Below, one piece after another: positions 9,247 to 18,172 of a stretch of DNA of 64,000 nt (its first letter is position 1; every line of letters begins with the position of its first letter). Below the pieces are notes generated by a model that saw only the letters and a program-made list of their open reading frames with translations, was not told where the DNA came from and searched no databases. The translations under genes were made by a program, and so were the position numbers. Origin of the DNA: Sinorhizobium medicae (GTDB lineage: Bacteria; Pseudomonadota; Alphaproteobacteria; Rhizobiales; Rhizobiaceae); the NCBI RefSeq assembly GCF_007827695.1, contig NZ_VITA01000003.1:310001-374000 (forward strand). Direction: 5' to 3'.

Positions 9247-10188
9247 TCAGCGCGCGCGGCCGCCTGCGAGCATGATGACGCTGATGATGATGAGCCCGGT
9301 CATGATCAGGCGGATGCCGGCTCCGAGCCCGTAGGTGTTGAGCATGGAGACGACCAGGAACATGAAAAGCGAGGCGCCCCATATGCCCGGCACGTTCGAA
9401 TCGCCGCCGGCGACCGCCGTGCCGCCGAGTACGACAACCGCGATCGACATCAGCAGATATTCCGACCCCATGTTGAGCGCCGCACCGCCGGAGAAGCAGG
9501 CGAGCAGATAGCCGGCGAGAGAGGCGAGTACGGCGCAGAAGATATAGGTGACGAAGCGGGTACCGTCCACGGGAATGCCTGCCATCTTCGCCGCGGGCAT
9601 GCTCTGCCCGACCGCGGAGATCCACCGCCCGTAGATCGTCTTTTCGAGCAGGAACCAGGCAAAGACTGAGATGACGAGCGCGATGATCGCGACGTTTGGA
9701 ACCCCGAGCGTATTTGCCGTCGTGAAATCCGCAAGGAAGCTCGGCGGTTTGATGCGCAAGCCACGATTGGTCCAGATAGCCGCAGATTGGACGATGAAGC
9801 TCACGGACAGCGTCGCGATGATAGGCGGGATGCGCAGCGCCTTGATCAGAGCATAGTTCACTACACCCACACCGACGCCGGTGATCATCGCAATGACGAG
9901 GCCGGGCACGATCATCGCATTGTCCACCTCCATGAGTTTGAGTGCCAGCGTTCCCGCGAGCGTCATGGTGGAGGGAACCGAAAGGTCGATATTGCCCGGA
10001 CCCAGCGTAATGACGAACATCTGGCCGATGCCGACGATGATGGAGAAGGCAGCGAAGGTGAGCGCCGCCTGGGAAAGATCAAATGTGCTTGCGCCGCCGG
10101 TCACCATGATGGTGGCGAACCAGACGACGAAGGCTGCGGTCCAAGACCACATCCATGGCTTTCGCGAAATCCGCCCAAGCATCCTCAT
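9247..10188 (-). CDS. sugar ABC transporter permease (RbsC-like)
   Basis: A 313-residue polytopic membrane protein of the carbohydrate-uptake-2 (RbsC/XylH) permease family, about 8-10 hydrophobic segments. The conserved cytoplasmic loop region and GSEYLLMSIAVVVLGG(T) before the last helices are visible. Its ATG overlaps the stop codon of the second permease (ATGA), indicating coupled translation and a heterodimeric permease pair. Part of the operon running 13667 to 8275. Confidence 0.9.
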   Translation of the reverse strand: MRMLGRISRKPWMWSWTAAFVVWFATIMVTGGASTFDLSQAALTFAAFSIIVGIGQMFVITLGPGNIDLSVPSTMTLAGTLALKLMEVDNAMIVPGLVIAMITGVGVGVVNYALIKALRIPPIIATLSVSFIVQSAAIWTNRGLRIKPPSFLADFTTANTLGVPNVAIIALVISVFAWFLLEKTIYGRWISAVGQSMPAAKMAGIPVDGTRFVTYIFCAVLASLAGYLLACFSGGAALNMGSEYLLMSIAVVVLGGTAVAGGDSNVPGIWGASLFMFLVVSMLNTYGLGAGIRLIMTGLIIISVIMLAGGRAR

Positions 10189-11132
10189 CGAGCCTTCTCC
10201 CGTTTCTCAATGCGAGCGAGGAGCAGACGCAGCGCCAGCACGATGATGAGGATCGCGCCCTGCGCGCCTATCTGCCAGTCAGGCGAAATGCGCAGGAAGG
10301 ACAGAAAAGAGCCCGCGAGCGTCAGGGTCAGAGCGCCGATCACTGCGCCGATCGGAGAAACGCGCCCTCCAATGAACTCGCCGCCGCCCAGGATCACGCC
10401 GGCGATCGACAGCAGCGTGTATCGAAGCGCAATGTTTGCGTCGGCCGAAGTCGTCAGCCCCACGAGCGCGATGCCGGCTAGAACTGCGAAAACGCCGGCC
10501 AGCCCATAGGCCGCTGCCCGCGCGGCAAGCACGGACCATCCGGCTCGCTCGACCGAACGCTCATTGCCGCCTACGCCGCGGATCAGCACCCCGAGCGAGG
10601 AGCGCATGACGAGAAGGTGGGCCACGAGCGCGATGACGATGCTGGCGATGATCGCCATCGGAGCGAAAGGCGGCTTGGCCGTCATCAGCGCGCGCACCCA
10701 ATCCGGTGGCTGACCGCCGGGTGCCGGCAGCAGGAGAACGGCGAGGCCGGCCCAGACGAAGCTCATTCCGAGCGAGACGACGATCGACGGCAGGTTACGA
10801 AGGTGGATGACAATTCCAATGGCCGCGTAGACACCGACCACACCGGCAAGAATGAGCGTGCCGAGAAGCGGTGTATCGCGCAGAAATGTCGCCGCCACGC
10901 ATGCGACGAAGCTGACGAATGTGCCCATCGAAAGATCAAGGTCGTTGACTGCCATGATCAGCATCTGGGCAATGGTGGCGAGCGCGATCGGGACGGCAAG
11001 ATTGAAGAGCAGGTTCAGCCCGACATAGCTCATCGCCCGAGGCTGCAGCCAGAACACGGCGGCGAGCAGCACGGTCAAAGAAAGGGCGGGAACCGCCAGT
11101 CGGACCGCCTCGGCGGAATAAGTCAGCCTCAT
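10185..11132 (-). CDS. sugar ABC transporter permease (RbsC-like), second subunit
   Basis: A 315-residue permease of the same family as its downstream neighbour, with multiple hydrophobic helices and the segment NIALRYTLLSIAGVILGG that matches the family's conserved C-terminal block. It overlaps the ATPase gene stop by four bases (11129-11132) and the next permease by four bases. Two different permeases with one fused ATPase imply a heterodimeric channel. Confidence 0.9.
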   Translation of the reverse strand: MRLTYSAEAVRLAVPALSLTVLLAAVFWLQPRAMSYVGLNLLFNLAVPIALATIAQMLIMAVNDLDLSMGTFVSFVACVAATFLRDTPLLGTLILAGVVGVYAAIGIVIHLRNLPSIVVSLGMSFVWAGLAVLLLPAPGGQPPDWVRALMTAKPPFAPMAIIASIVIALVAHLLVMRSSLGVLIRGVGGNERSVERAGWSVLAARAAAYGLAGVFAVLAGIALVGLTTSADANIALRYTLLSIAGVILGGGEFIGGRVSPIGAVIGALTLTLAGSFLSFLRISPDWQIGAQGAILIIVLALRLLLARIEKREKAR

Positions 11133-12583
11133 GCCGCTGCCCCGCGGAAGGAGACAGCGAGGATATTCCCTTCGGTAACCGCATCGCCTTCGAGTTCCGC
11201 GACGATAGCCCCATCGCGGAAGACGTAGACGCGATCGCAGAGGCAGACCTCCTCCATCTCGGTCGAATACCAGACGAAGGTACGGCCGCTTGCGGCCTGC
11301 TGGCGGATGATTTCATAGACTTCCTGCTTCGTACCGACGTCCACGCCGCGCATCGGATCGTCCATCAGCACCACCGGGGCTCGGGTAGAGAGCGCCCGCG
11401 CGAAGAGCACCTTTTGCTGGTTGCCGCCCGAAAGCGAGAGAATACGATTGGCGAGGTCCTGCGTCCTGATGTCGATACGGCGCTTCCAGTCAGTGGCCCG
11501 CTCCATCTCGGCCGCCACGTCCACCACCCCTCGATTTGTGAGGTCGCCGAGCGAACCGATCGAAAAATTCTTCAAAATGCTCCAGAGTTCAAAGACGCCG
11601 TTGAGGCGTCGGTCGCCGGCCACGAAGGCAACGGTGGCCTCGCGGCGCGCCAGCCAGTCGCTGGTTTCGGCCGCATGAAGTTTCATCAGCATCCGCGTCT
11701 GACCGTGGCCGGCAAGCCCGGCAAGCCCGACGACCTCGCCGCGCTTCGCACGAAAGGGCAGACCGGGACCGATCTGCTCCACGACGACCGGGGCACCCGC
11801 AAGATCCCGCACTGCCCGGCGATTTGCCTCTCCTTTCGCGACGCTGCCCATGGATTCGACCAGGCTGTGCTCGGTCCAATCGATCGAACGTCGGTCGGCG
11901 ACGATGCGTCCATCCTTCATGACCACGATCCGGCTCGCAGTCGTTAGGATCTCGTTGAGGATGTGCGAAATGAATATGACGGATCCGCCTGCGTCGACGA
12001 AGCGGCGGACATAGCCAAGCATCTGCTCCGCAAGACCGGCATCGAGAGACGAGGTGGGCTCGTCAAGGATGACGAGCCGCGGCGCCACGCCCGCATCGGA
12101 GAAGGCCATGGCGATTTCGACCATCTGGCGCTCGGCGATCGAAAGTTCGCCGACGCTTCTGTCGCTTTCGATTCCATGTCCGGGAAAGACCAGGTCGAGG
12201 CTTCGCTCTATGACCTTCCGCGCCCGCTTCCGCCAGCCGAAACCACCGAGGTGGCGGTGCAGGATGCGGGTGTTTTCGATGACGGTGAGATTGGGGCAAA
12301 GCGACAGTTCCTGGAAGACGCAGCGCACGCCGCGCGCCCGGGCGACGCCGATGCCGTAGCGCGCTAGGCGTTCGCCGTCGCTTGAAATATTACCCTGATG
12401 CGGGGTCAACCCGCCGTTAATGACGCTGACGATCGTCGATTTGCCAGCGCCATTATGGCCGACGACGCCCACGCATTCGCCGGGCATGATCGCGAGCGTC
12501 ACGCCGTCGAGCGCCTTGACCGCTCCAAAACTGACCTTGGCGTCTGCAACCTCGACGATTGCTGTCAGCGTGTCACCTGTCAT
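11129..12583 (-). CDS. sugar ABC transporter ATP-binding protein (double NBD)
   Basis: A 484-residue fused ATPase of the RbsA/MglA type. The frame is open further upstream but the conserved N terminus begins at MTGDTLTAIVEV (ATG at 12583). First domain: Walker A GHNGAGKST (42-50), signature region LSIAERQMVEIAMAF, Walker B LVILDEPTSS. Second domain: Walker A is degenerate (GLAGHGQTR, no GKS/T), signature LSGGNQQKVLFARAL, Walker B APVVLMDDPMRGVD. One degenerate site is usual in this family. It energises the two permeases downstream. Confidence 0.9.
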   Translation of the reverse strand: MTGDTLTAIVEVADAKVSFGAVKALDGVTLAIMPGECVGVVGHNGAGKSTIVSVINGGLTPHQGNISSDGERLARYGIGVARARGVRCVFQELSLCPNLTVIENTRILHRHLGGFGWRKRARKVIERSLDLVFPGHGIESDRSVGELSIAERQMVEIAMAFSDAGVAPRLVILDEPTSSLDAGLAEQMLGYVRRFVDAGGSVIFISHILNEILTTASRIVVMKDGRIVADRRSIDWTEHSLVESMGSVAKGEANRRAVRDLAGAPVVVEQIGPGLPFRAKRGEVVGLAGLAGHGQTRMLMKLHAAETSDWLARREATVAFVAGDRRLNGVFELWSILKNFSIGSLGDLTNRGVVDVAAEMERATDWKRRIDIRTQDLANRILSLSGGNQQKVLFARALSTRAPVVLMDDPMRGVDVGTKQEVYEIIRQQAASGRTFVWYSTEMEEVCLCDRVYVFRDGAIVAELEGDAVTEGNILAVSFRGAAA

Positions 12584-12650
12584 TGATGCCGCCGTGCTCC
12601 AGGGGAACTTTGCCGCGCGGACCACGAACCGCGCGGCAGGCAGGGAAGGT

Positions 12651-13667
12651 TTACTTGGCCGCTTCGATGACCTTGATCGCGTCTTCCTGCGCATATTCAA
12701 CGTTCGCGACACCGCCGGCCTGGGTATTGGCGAGGTTCTGCTCGAGATTGTCCTGATCGATGCGGAGGAACGGCACCACCAGATCTTTTTTCACTTCCTT
12801 GCCGTCCAGTATCTGCTGGGCGACCCAGAAGGCCAGCGTCGACACGCCGGGGGCAATGGAGACCGACATCGTCTCATAGCCATTGGCTTCCTTCTGCTGC
12901 TGCCACCATTTCAGCTCATCTTCGCGGTTTCCCATGACGATGATAGGCATTGGCCGCTTTGCTGCCGCGATTGCCTGTGCCGCACCGTACCCGTCGCCGC
13001 CCTGCGTGACGACGCCGGCTATTTCCGGCAGGCTCGGCAGAATGCCGGCGACGGCCTTCTGGGCAACGTCCTGCGCCCAGTCGCCATGGACCGATCCGGC
13101 AATCTTGAACTGCGGGAACTGCTTGACGCCCTCGTGGATGCCGGCCGAGATTTCGTCATCGACAAAGACGCCGGCAAGGCCGCGGATCTCCAGCAGGTTT
13201 CCACCCTGAGGCAGCTTCTTCGAAAGATATTCGACCTGGCTGCGGCCCATCTCCTTGAAATCGACGGCGATGCGCCAGGCGCATGGCTCGGTGACGATGC
13301 CGTCGAACGAGACGACCGTAATCCCCGCATCGCACGCCTCTTTTACAGCACCGTTCAGGGCTGTCGGAGAAGCGGCATTGAGAACGATGGCGTCATAGCC
13401 CTGCAGAATCATGTTCTGAATCTGGGCTGCCTGCTCGGTTGCCTGGTTCTCGGCTGTGGTGAAGGCGTCCGCGGCGGCGACGACACCGGCCTTGACCGCC
13501 TCGCCCGTCACCTTTTCCCAGCTTGTCAACATGGCCTGCCGCCAGGAGTTGCCGGCATAGTTGTTGGAAAGGGCGATCTTCTTGCCGGATGTGTCGGCAA
13601 GTGCCGAGACTGGCATTGCGGCACATGCGACGGCGACAGACGCCAGAAGCATCTTACGAATTGTCAT
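12651..13667 (-). CDS. periplasmic sugar-binding protein of ABC importer
   Basis: A 338-residue exported protein with Sec signal (MTIRKMLLASVAVACAAMPVSALA) followed by a type I periplasmic-binding fold: IALSNNYAGNSWRQAM at the first strand and YDAIVLNAASPTALN at the hinge, typical of the ribose/xylose-binding (Peripla_BP_4) group. The start has a very strong GGAGGGAGGAGA site. It is the first gene of the five-gene importer-lactonase operon; the 67-base gap to the ATPase gene allows differential expression. Confidence 0.9.
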   Translation of the reverse strand: MTIRKMLLASVAVACAAMPVSALADTSGKKIALSNNYAGNSWRQAMLTSWEKVTGEAVKAGVVAAADAFTTAENQATEQAAQIQNMILQGYDAIVLNAASPTALNGAVKEACDAGITVVSFDGIVTEPCAWRIAVDFKEMGRSQVEYLSKKLPQGGNLLEIRGLAGVFVDDEISAGIHEGVKQFPQFKIAGSVHGDWAQDVAQKAVAGILPSLPEIAGVVTQGGDGYGAAQAIAAAKRPMPIIVMGNREDELKWWQQQKEANGYETMSVSIAPGVSTLAFWVAQQILDGKEVKKDLVVPFLRIDQDNLEQNLANTQAGGVANVEYAQEDAIKVIEAAK

Positions 13668-14045
13668 GTCTCCTCCCTCCGATCCGTCTTAGAGCGAATC
13701 GCTTTATTTAGGGCGCGGTTTGCGCACGGCGGAAAATAATCCTTGCACTACAGCGCCCCTGCGCCTTTCGGACACGCGAAAGTCCCTGTAGCACTTTGAA
13801 TTGCTGCATGTTCTGCTTCGAACCAACGAGTGTTGGAAGAAAGACGCATTGAGCTTCCTCCTCTCAGTACCTCACAGGATGAGGGAGAACGGGGCGGCTG
13901 TACAGGCGGCATAAAGCAAGACGTTTGCGGGTTTTGCACGAGAGGATGCGGGTTTACGCAGGACGCGAAGCCCTGCGGCGGGCTTAATTGGAGACAGGCG
14001 ATCGCCTCCCGGAGGAGCATGGGCGATTGCGGGAGGACTGCGGAT
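13668..14045. other. divergent intergenic region between sugar importer and GAF kinase
   Basis: About 380 bases between two divergent operons. It carries a rhizobial dispersed palindrome (13748-13815, listed separately). The frame of the kinase is open further left to 13830, but that part lacks recognisable protein features and I treat it as noncoding leader. Promoters for both operons should lie here; I cannot assign boxes with confidence. Confidence 0.4.
13748..13815. repeat. rhizobial dispersed intergenic palindrome (RIME/mosaic-type)
   Basis: Imperfect palindrome framed by CTACAG (13748) and CTGTAG (13786-13791) enclosing GCGCC-type arms (GCGCCTTTC / GAAAGTCC), then the tail GCACTTTGAATTGCTGCATG. 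This arrangement is familiar as a short repeat family scattered through Sinorhizobium intergenic regions. Recognition is from memory; function, if any, is unknown. Confidence 0.6.
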
Positions 14046-15299
14046 ATGCCGCACATGGCGCCGGCAGCACTGGTCGATCACTATCTCGGTATTTCGCGGC
14101 TGTTAGCCGGTCAGCTCGATTTTCGTTCAGCGATCCGGGCCGTCGCGGCCGAGATTGCGCACATCATTCCGCACGACCATCTGGACGTGTGCATTTTGAT
14201 CGTGGACGGCAACTATCACACGGCGTACGAAACCGGCATGGACACCGCTTGGGGAAACGCCGCCTCGGCGCCGGTCGTCAACAGTCCGATACGCAGCCTT
14301 CTCTGGGGGGAAGTAGATTATCTGCTGACGGACGATGCGATCAACGATGCGCGGTTTCACTTTGAGGGCGCCTTCAAACGGCCGATCATCGAACAGTCCC
14401 TGCGCAGCCGGCTGCACGTGCCGCTGAAGGTTCAGGGCGCGATCATCGCAGCGCTCAGTTGTTCGTCGCAGAGTCCGGGCGTCTATGGCATGGAGCACGT
14501 CGACCGGGCACGCATCATTGCCGATCTCCTGGCACCCTATTTCTTCGCGCTGCGTGCCGCCGAACAGGCGCAGCAGTCGGCCATAGTCGAGGCGGAAGCG
14601 CGGGCACGCGAGGAAGGCCTGCGGCAAGGGGCGCTGAAGTTGACGGAGGCGCTGGAGCAGGAGCGTCAGCGAATCGGAATGGACCTCCATGACCAGACGC
14701 TAGCGGATCTTACCCGGCTTGCGCGCCGCGTCGATCGGCTTGCGCGTTCCGGGGAACTGACCAGTGAAGCGCTGGAGCCGGTGTCGCGCGGGCTGCAACA
14801 CTGCATGCAGGATCTCAGGCAGATCATCGAGCAGGCGAAACCATCTGTTCTCCAGCTTTTCGGCCTCGCGCAGGCTATCGAGAACCATCTCGACCGGTCG
14901 GTTCGCGATAGCAACACGCCGGTTGAATGGGCGATCGTCGACGAGACCGCAGGCGCCCTCGACACACTCGAACCGACCGTCAGCGTTGCGCTCTTCCGGA
15001 TCGCCCAGGAAGCGATCAACAATGCGGTCCGTCACGCCCAGCCGCTCGCAATCACCGTTCGGCTTCGGGCCGAAGCGAAGCAGCTTGCGTTGGAGATAAC
15101 GGACGACGGGCGCGGCCTTGCGCGATCTCGCGGTCGCGTCGGCGGCGGCATTGACAACATGAAGACGCGCGCGCGGCTGATCTCGGCGAAGTTCGTGATC
15201 GGCCCCGGACGCAATAACCGCGGAACGACGGTCACCGTCTCGTTGCCGCTCGAGCGGGATGCGGAAATTGCAGCAATGGGCCAGGAGGATCGGCAATGA
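14046..15299 (+). CDS. soluble GAF-domain sensor histidine kinase (NarX/DesK-type)
   Basis: A 417-residue cytoplasmic kinase from the ATG at 14046 (GGGAGGA nine bases upstream); an ATG at 14019 with a close GGAGGA is the alternative. An N-terminal GAF-like domain (about residues 20-170, no membrane helices), a short coiled linker, HisKA_3 dimerisation domain with the phospho-accepting His in RQRIGMDLHDQTLADL, and a HATPase_c domain (N box RIAQEAINNAVRHA, G1 ITDDGRGLA, G2 GGIDNMKTRA). Its stop overlaps the response regulator start by ATGA. The signal is probably a soluble or redox ligand; control of the neighbouring sugar importer is a positional guess. Confidence 0.85.
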   Translation: MPHMAPAALVDHYLGISRLLAGQLDFRSAIRAVAAEIAHIIPHDHLDVCILIVDGNYHTAYETGMDTAWGNAASAPVVNSPIRSLLWGEVDYLLTDDAINDARFHFEGAFKRPIIEQSLRSRLHVPLKVQGAIIAALSCSSQSPGVYGMEHVDRARIIADLLAPYFFALRAAEQAQQSAIVEAEARAREEGLRQGALKLTEALEQERQRIGMDLHDQTLADLTRLARRVDRLARSGELTSEALEPVSRGLQHCMQDLRQIIEQAKPSVLQLFGLAQAIENHLDRSVRDSNTPVEWAIVDETAGALDTLEPTVSVALFRIAQEAINNAVRHAQPLAITVRLRAEAKQLALEITDDGRGLARSRGRVGGGIDNMKTRARLISAKFVIGPGRNNRGTTVTVSLPLERDAEIAAMGQEDRQ

Positions 15300-16015
15300 A
15301 GGTATTAATTGTGGAGGACGACCCCCTCCACCGCTCTTACTTGCACGAGGCCGTCTGCTCGGCACTTCCTGAATGCGAGACCGTCATCGAGGCGGAGAAC
15401 GGCGTCGCCGGAGAGCAGCTCGCGCGCCATCATAAATCCGCGCATATCGTCATGGACCTGCAGATGACGCACCGCAACGGGATCGAGGCGGCGCGTACGA
15501 TATGGAAGGAGCGTCCCGACACGCGCATTCTCTTCTGGTCGAATTATTCCGACGAGGCCTATGTGCGCGGCGTCTCGCGGATCGTTCCGGATGGAGCGGC
15601 CTATGGCTACGTGTTGAAGTCCGCTTCGGACGAGCGGCTGAAACTGGCGCTTCGCTCGATCTTCGTGGAAAGCCAATGCGTGATCGACAGGGAGGTGCGG
15701 GGCTTGCAGCAGAAAAGCATCGGCCACGCCAACAGCTTCACCGATTCCGAATACGAAATCCTCGTCGATATAGCGCTGGGCCTGACCGATCGCGCGATTG
15801 CGCGGCGCCGCAGCCTCTCGCTGCGAAGCGTGCAGAACCGGCTGCAGCACCTCTACGACAAATTGGACGTCTATCAGGCCACCACCGACGATCACGCCGA
15901 CAGCCGCTTCAACCTGCGCGCCCGTGCCGTCACCGTGGCTTTTCTGCGCAAACTTCTGAACTACAGTGCATTGGAGCGCGCCGAGGCCGAACTTCAGGAA
16001 TGGCTGAAGGCATAG
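15296..16015 (+). CDS. NarL/LuxR-type response regulator
   Basis: A 239-residue regulator: receiver domain at residues 1 to about 125 with acidic pair (VEDD), phospho-acceptor Asp54 (IVMDLQM) and the conserved Lys in YVLKSAS, followed by a DNA-binding HTH (TDSEYEILVDIALGLTDRAIARR to VQNRLQHLYDKLDV). The HTH is a divergent LuxR type, lacking some usual GL.NKEIA residues, and the C terminus has about 40 extra residues. It is translationally coupled to the GAF kinase, so the two form a cognate pair. Confidence 0.9.
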   Translation: MKVLIVEDDPLHRSYLHEAVCSALPECETVIEAENGVAGEQLARHHKSAHIVMDLQMTHRNGIEAARTIWKERPDTRILFWSNYSDEAYVRGVSRIVPDGAAYGYVLKSASDERLKLALRSIFVESQCVIDREVRGLQQKSIGHANSFTDSEYEILVDIALGLTDRAIARRRSLSLRSVQNRLQHLYDKLDVYQATTDDHADSRFNLRARAVTVAFLRKLLNYSALERAEAELQEWLKA

Positions 16016-16089
16016 CTCAAGGGCTGCAACCCGCGAGTTCACGCATCGGTGATCTTGCCAGCAGGAGGTGCTCCCCTAGATGGGGAAAG

Positions 16090-17358
16090 ATGGAGCTTCA
16101 GGAAAGCGCAATTTACGCCGGCCCCCCGATTGCGTCTCCGGAGGTGCGGTCTCAGCCGCTCAGACCGGCTGTCATGGCCGAGGTCGAGCGCCTTCTCGGG
16201 GGGCGGACGCGCGACATCCGGCTTAAAGGTGAGCTTGGCCGTCTGTTCGAGGAGCGGTCGTGGTCGCGAACCGCCAAGATCATCCGCGCCTGGATGATCT
16301 GGGTGACCTTGCTGGACGTATTGACGCTGGGCCTCAATGCGATCCTGCTTCCAAATGCGGTCGCACTGTCGATGCTTCCGCCAGCCTGCATACTTCCGCC
16401 TGCAGCGTTGGCCACTGCGTTCATCTGGCGAAAGCCAAGGGGCGTCGGGCTTCAGAGGGTGTCCCTGGTCGCAGGCCTTTTCCTCATTCTCCTGTCCGTC
16501 GCGCTGGTGGGCGTGAGCGCGGGTGGCGAGTTTTACGAGCGGCACTTGAACATCATGCTGTTCGTCGCCATTACCGCAATTATCATTTTCTCCATTCCTC
16601 TGGCGTGGACGGTGGCGGTCGCCTCTTTCGCTTTGGCTCTCTACCTGATTTTCCAGCTGCGCAATCCGATGCTGGATACGGGCAGCGCCGTAGCGGGGAC
16701 GCTGTTTTTCACGAGTGGCATCGTCGCGACTGTGGTTGCCCGCCGCACGATGACGATCCTCGCCCAGAAGACCTTTCTTCTCGAACTTCGAGACAAACGG
16801 CGCGTAGCGGAGCTTGCCGATGCGAATGCCCGCCTCGAGCGGCTTGCGAAAACCGACCCTCTGACCGGGATCGCCAACAGGCGCTGGATGATGGAAACAC
16901 TCAATCGCCTCTGGGGCGCAGGCGCCGAGCGTCCCGCCGGCACTGCCATGCTGATGTGCGACATCGACGACTTCAAGAGCCTCAACGATCGGCTTGGCCA
17001 TGCCGAAGGCGATCGTTGCCTCGTGAAGGTTGCCGGCATCATTCAGAGCAGCGTCAGGCGGAATCGCGACCATGTGGCCCGCTACGGCGGCGAAGAATTT
17101 CTCGTCGTGCTCCCGGGAGCGGATGTGCAAGCGGCCCTGGCCACGGCTGAGCGCATCAGGGCGAGCGTCGAAGCCGCCTCACTTCCGAACCCCGCATCCC
17201 GCGTAGCGCCTTACGTCACCCTCAGCATCGGTGTGGCGGCGCAGGGCGCAGCCGGCGAGATTATCGGGCCGGAAAGGCTTCAGAACCAGGCTGACACGGC
17301 ACTCTACCTGGCGAAGAAAGCGGGCCGAAATCGTGTCGTCCTCTTTCGGCCCGAATGA
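16090..17358 (+). CDS. membrane-bound diguanylate cyclase (GGEEF)
   Basis: A 422-residue protein started at the ATG at 16090 (GGGGAAAG just upstream; the frame is open much further left without protein-like content). Residues about 60-215 hold five to six hydrophobic helices; the C-terminal about 170 residues are a GGDEF domain with active-site motif RYGGEEF. The product-inhibition site RxxD (RNRD) lies exactly five residues before the motif and the substrate-site residues (MLMCDIDDFKSLND) are present, so the enzyme should make c-di-GMP and be feedback inhibited. It follows the two-component pair by 75 bases and may be in the same transcript. Confidence 0.85.
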   Translation: MELQESAIYAGPPIASPEVRSQPLRPAVMAEVERLLGGRTRDIRLKGELGRLFEERSWSRTAKIIRAWMIWVTLLDVLTLGLNAILLPNAVALSMLPPACILPPAALATAFIWRKPRGVGLQRVSLVAGLFLILLSVALVGVSAGGEFYERHLNIMLFVAITAIIIFSIPLAWTVAVASFALALYLIFQLRNPMLDTGSAVAGTLFFTSGIVATVVARRTMTILAQKTFLLELRDKRRVAELADANARLERLAKTDPLTGIANRRWMMETLNRLWGAGAERPAGTAMLMCDIDDFKSLNDRLGHAEGDRCLVKVAGIIQSSVRRNRDHVARYGGEEFLVVLPGADVQAALATAERIRASVEAASLPNPASRVAPYVTLSIGVAAQGAAGEIIGPERLQNQADTALYLAKKAGRNRVVLFRPE

Positions 17359-17376
17359 ACGGCTGCGCGGGGCGTA

Positions 17377-18135
17377 TCAGCGGCCCGCCTTCCCGGCTGC
17401 TTCAGCGATGATGTCGGCGACTTCTTGCGGGTGAGAGGCAAAGACAGCGTGGCTGGAATTGATCTCCGTCACGGTGCTGCCGGCGCGCTTCGCCATTGCC
17501 CGCTCGAGATCCGGATGAATGGACCGATCCTCCGTTGCGACCACGGTCCAGCTCATTTTCGTCTTCCACGCCGGATCGTCGACCTTTGCTGCGAACGCTT
17601 CCTTAGAAGCGAAAACCTGCGACCTTGCCATGAAGCTGGCTTCGGGCTTGGGCAGATCAGCTGCAAAATCTTCGGCGAAGGCATGCGGGTCCAAGTAGAG
17701 ATACTTGCCGTCAGACGTTTCCTTGATGTTCTTGCCGGCCGGTGGTTTCGAACTCGCGAGGTCGAACAGGCTTTCGCCCTTGTTCGGCTGGAAGGCGGCC
17801 ACATAGACGAGACCGGCGACATCAGGACGGTTGCCTGCCTCCGTGATGACCATTCCGCCATAGCTATGACCGACAAGCAAGCTTGGCCCGTCCTGCAGGT
17901 CCAGAATGCGCTCGGTGGCTGCCACGTCGTCGGCAAGCGAAGTAATCGGCTGCTGGACTATCGTGACGTGGAAGCCCCGGCTTTCGAGTACTTCCGTCGC
18001 CTTGCGCCAGCCGGAGCCATCAGCGAGAGCCCCGCGTACGATAACAATGTTTTTCACGTCAGCGGCATGCGCGGCGAAAGCGATCACGCTGCTGGCGAAA
18101 GCAAGCGCAAGGGTGATGATATAGCGGCGGTTCAT
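17377..18135 (-). CDS. exported alpha/beta hydrolase
   Basis: A 252-residue alpha/beta-hydrolase with a Sec signal peptide (MNRRYIITLALAFASSVIAFAAHA); the start at 18135 is chosen because the signal peptide and an AGGAG site begin there. Nucleophile Ser in GHSYGG and the terminal His in NSSHAVF are visible; Asp is likely in ATEDRSIHPD. Resembles salicylate-esterase-like/MenH-type hydrolases often annotated only as alpha/beta hydrolase. It lies 37 bases downstream of dipZ on the same strand. Substrate unknown. Confidence 0.8.
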   Translation of the reverse strand: MNRRYIITLALAFASSVIAFAAHAADVKNIVIVRGALADGSGWRKATEVLESRGFHVTIVQQPITSLADDVAATERILDLQDGPSLLVGHSYGGMVITEAGNRPDVAGLVYVAAFQPNKGESLFDLASSKPPAGKNIKETSDGKYLYLDPHAFAEDFAADLPKPEASFMARSQVFASKEAFAAKVDDPAWKTKMSWTVVATEDRSIHPDLERAMAKRAGSTVTEINSSHAVFASHPQEVADIIAEAAGKAGR

Positions 18136-18172
18136 GGATTCGGCTCCTGTCGTTCGAGGGGGGGGACATTGG

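Noticed and set aside
13830..14045. 72-codon N-terminal extension of the GAF kinase frame
   Set aside because: No domain content, overlaps leader DNA next to a dispersed repeat, and better ribosome sites precede 14019 and 14046.
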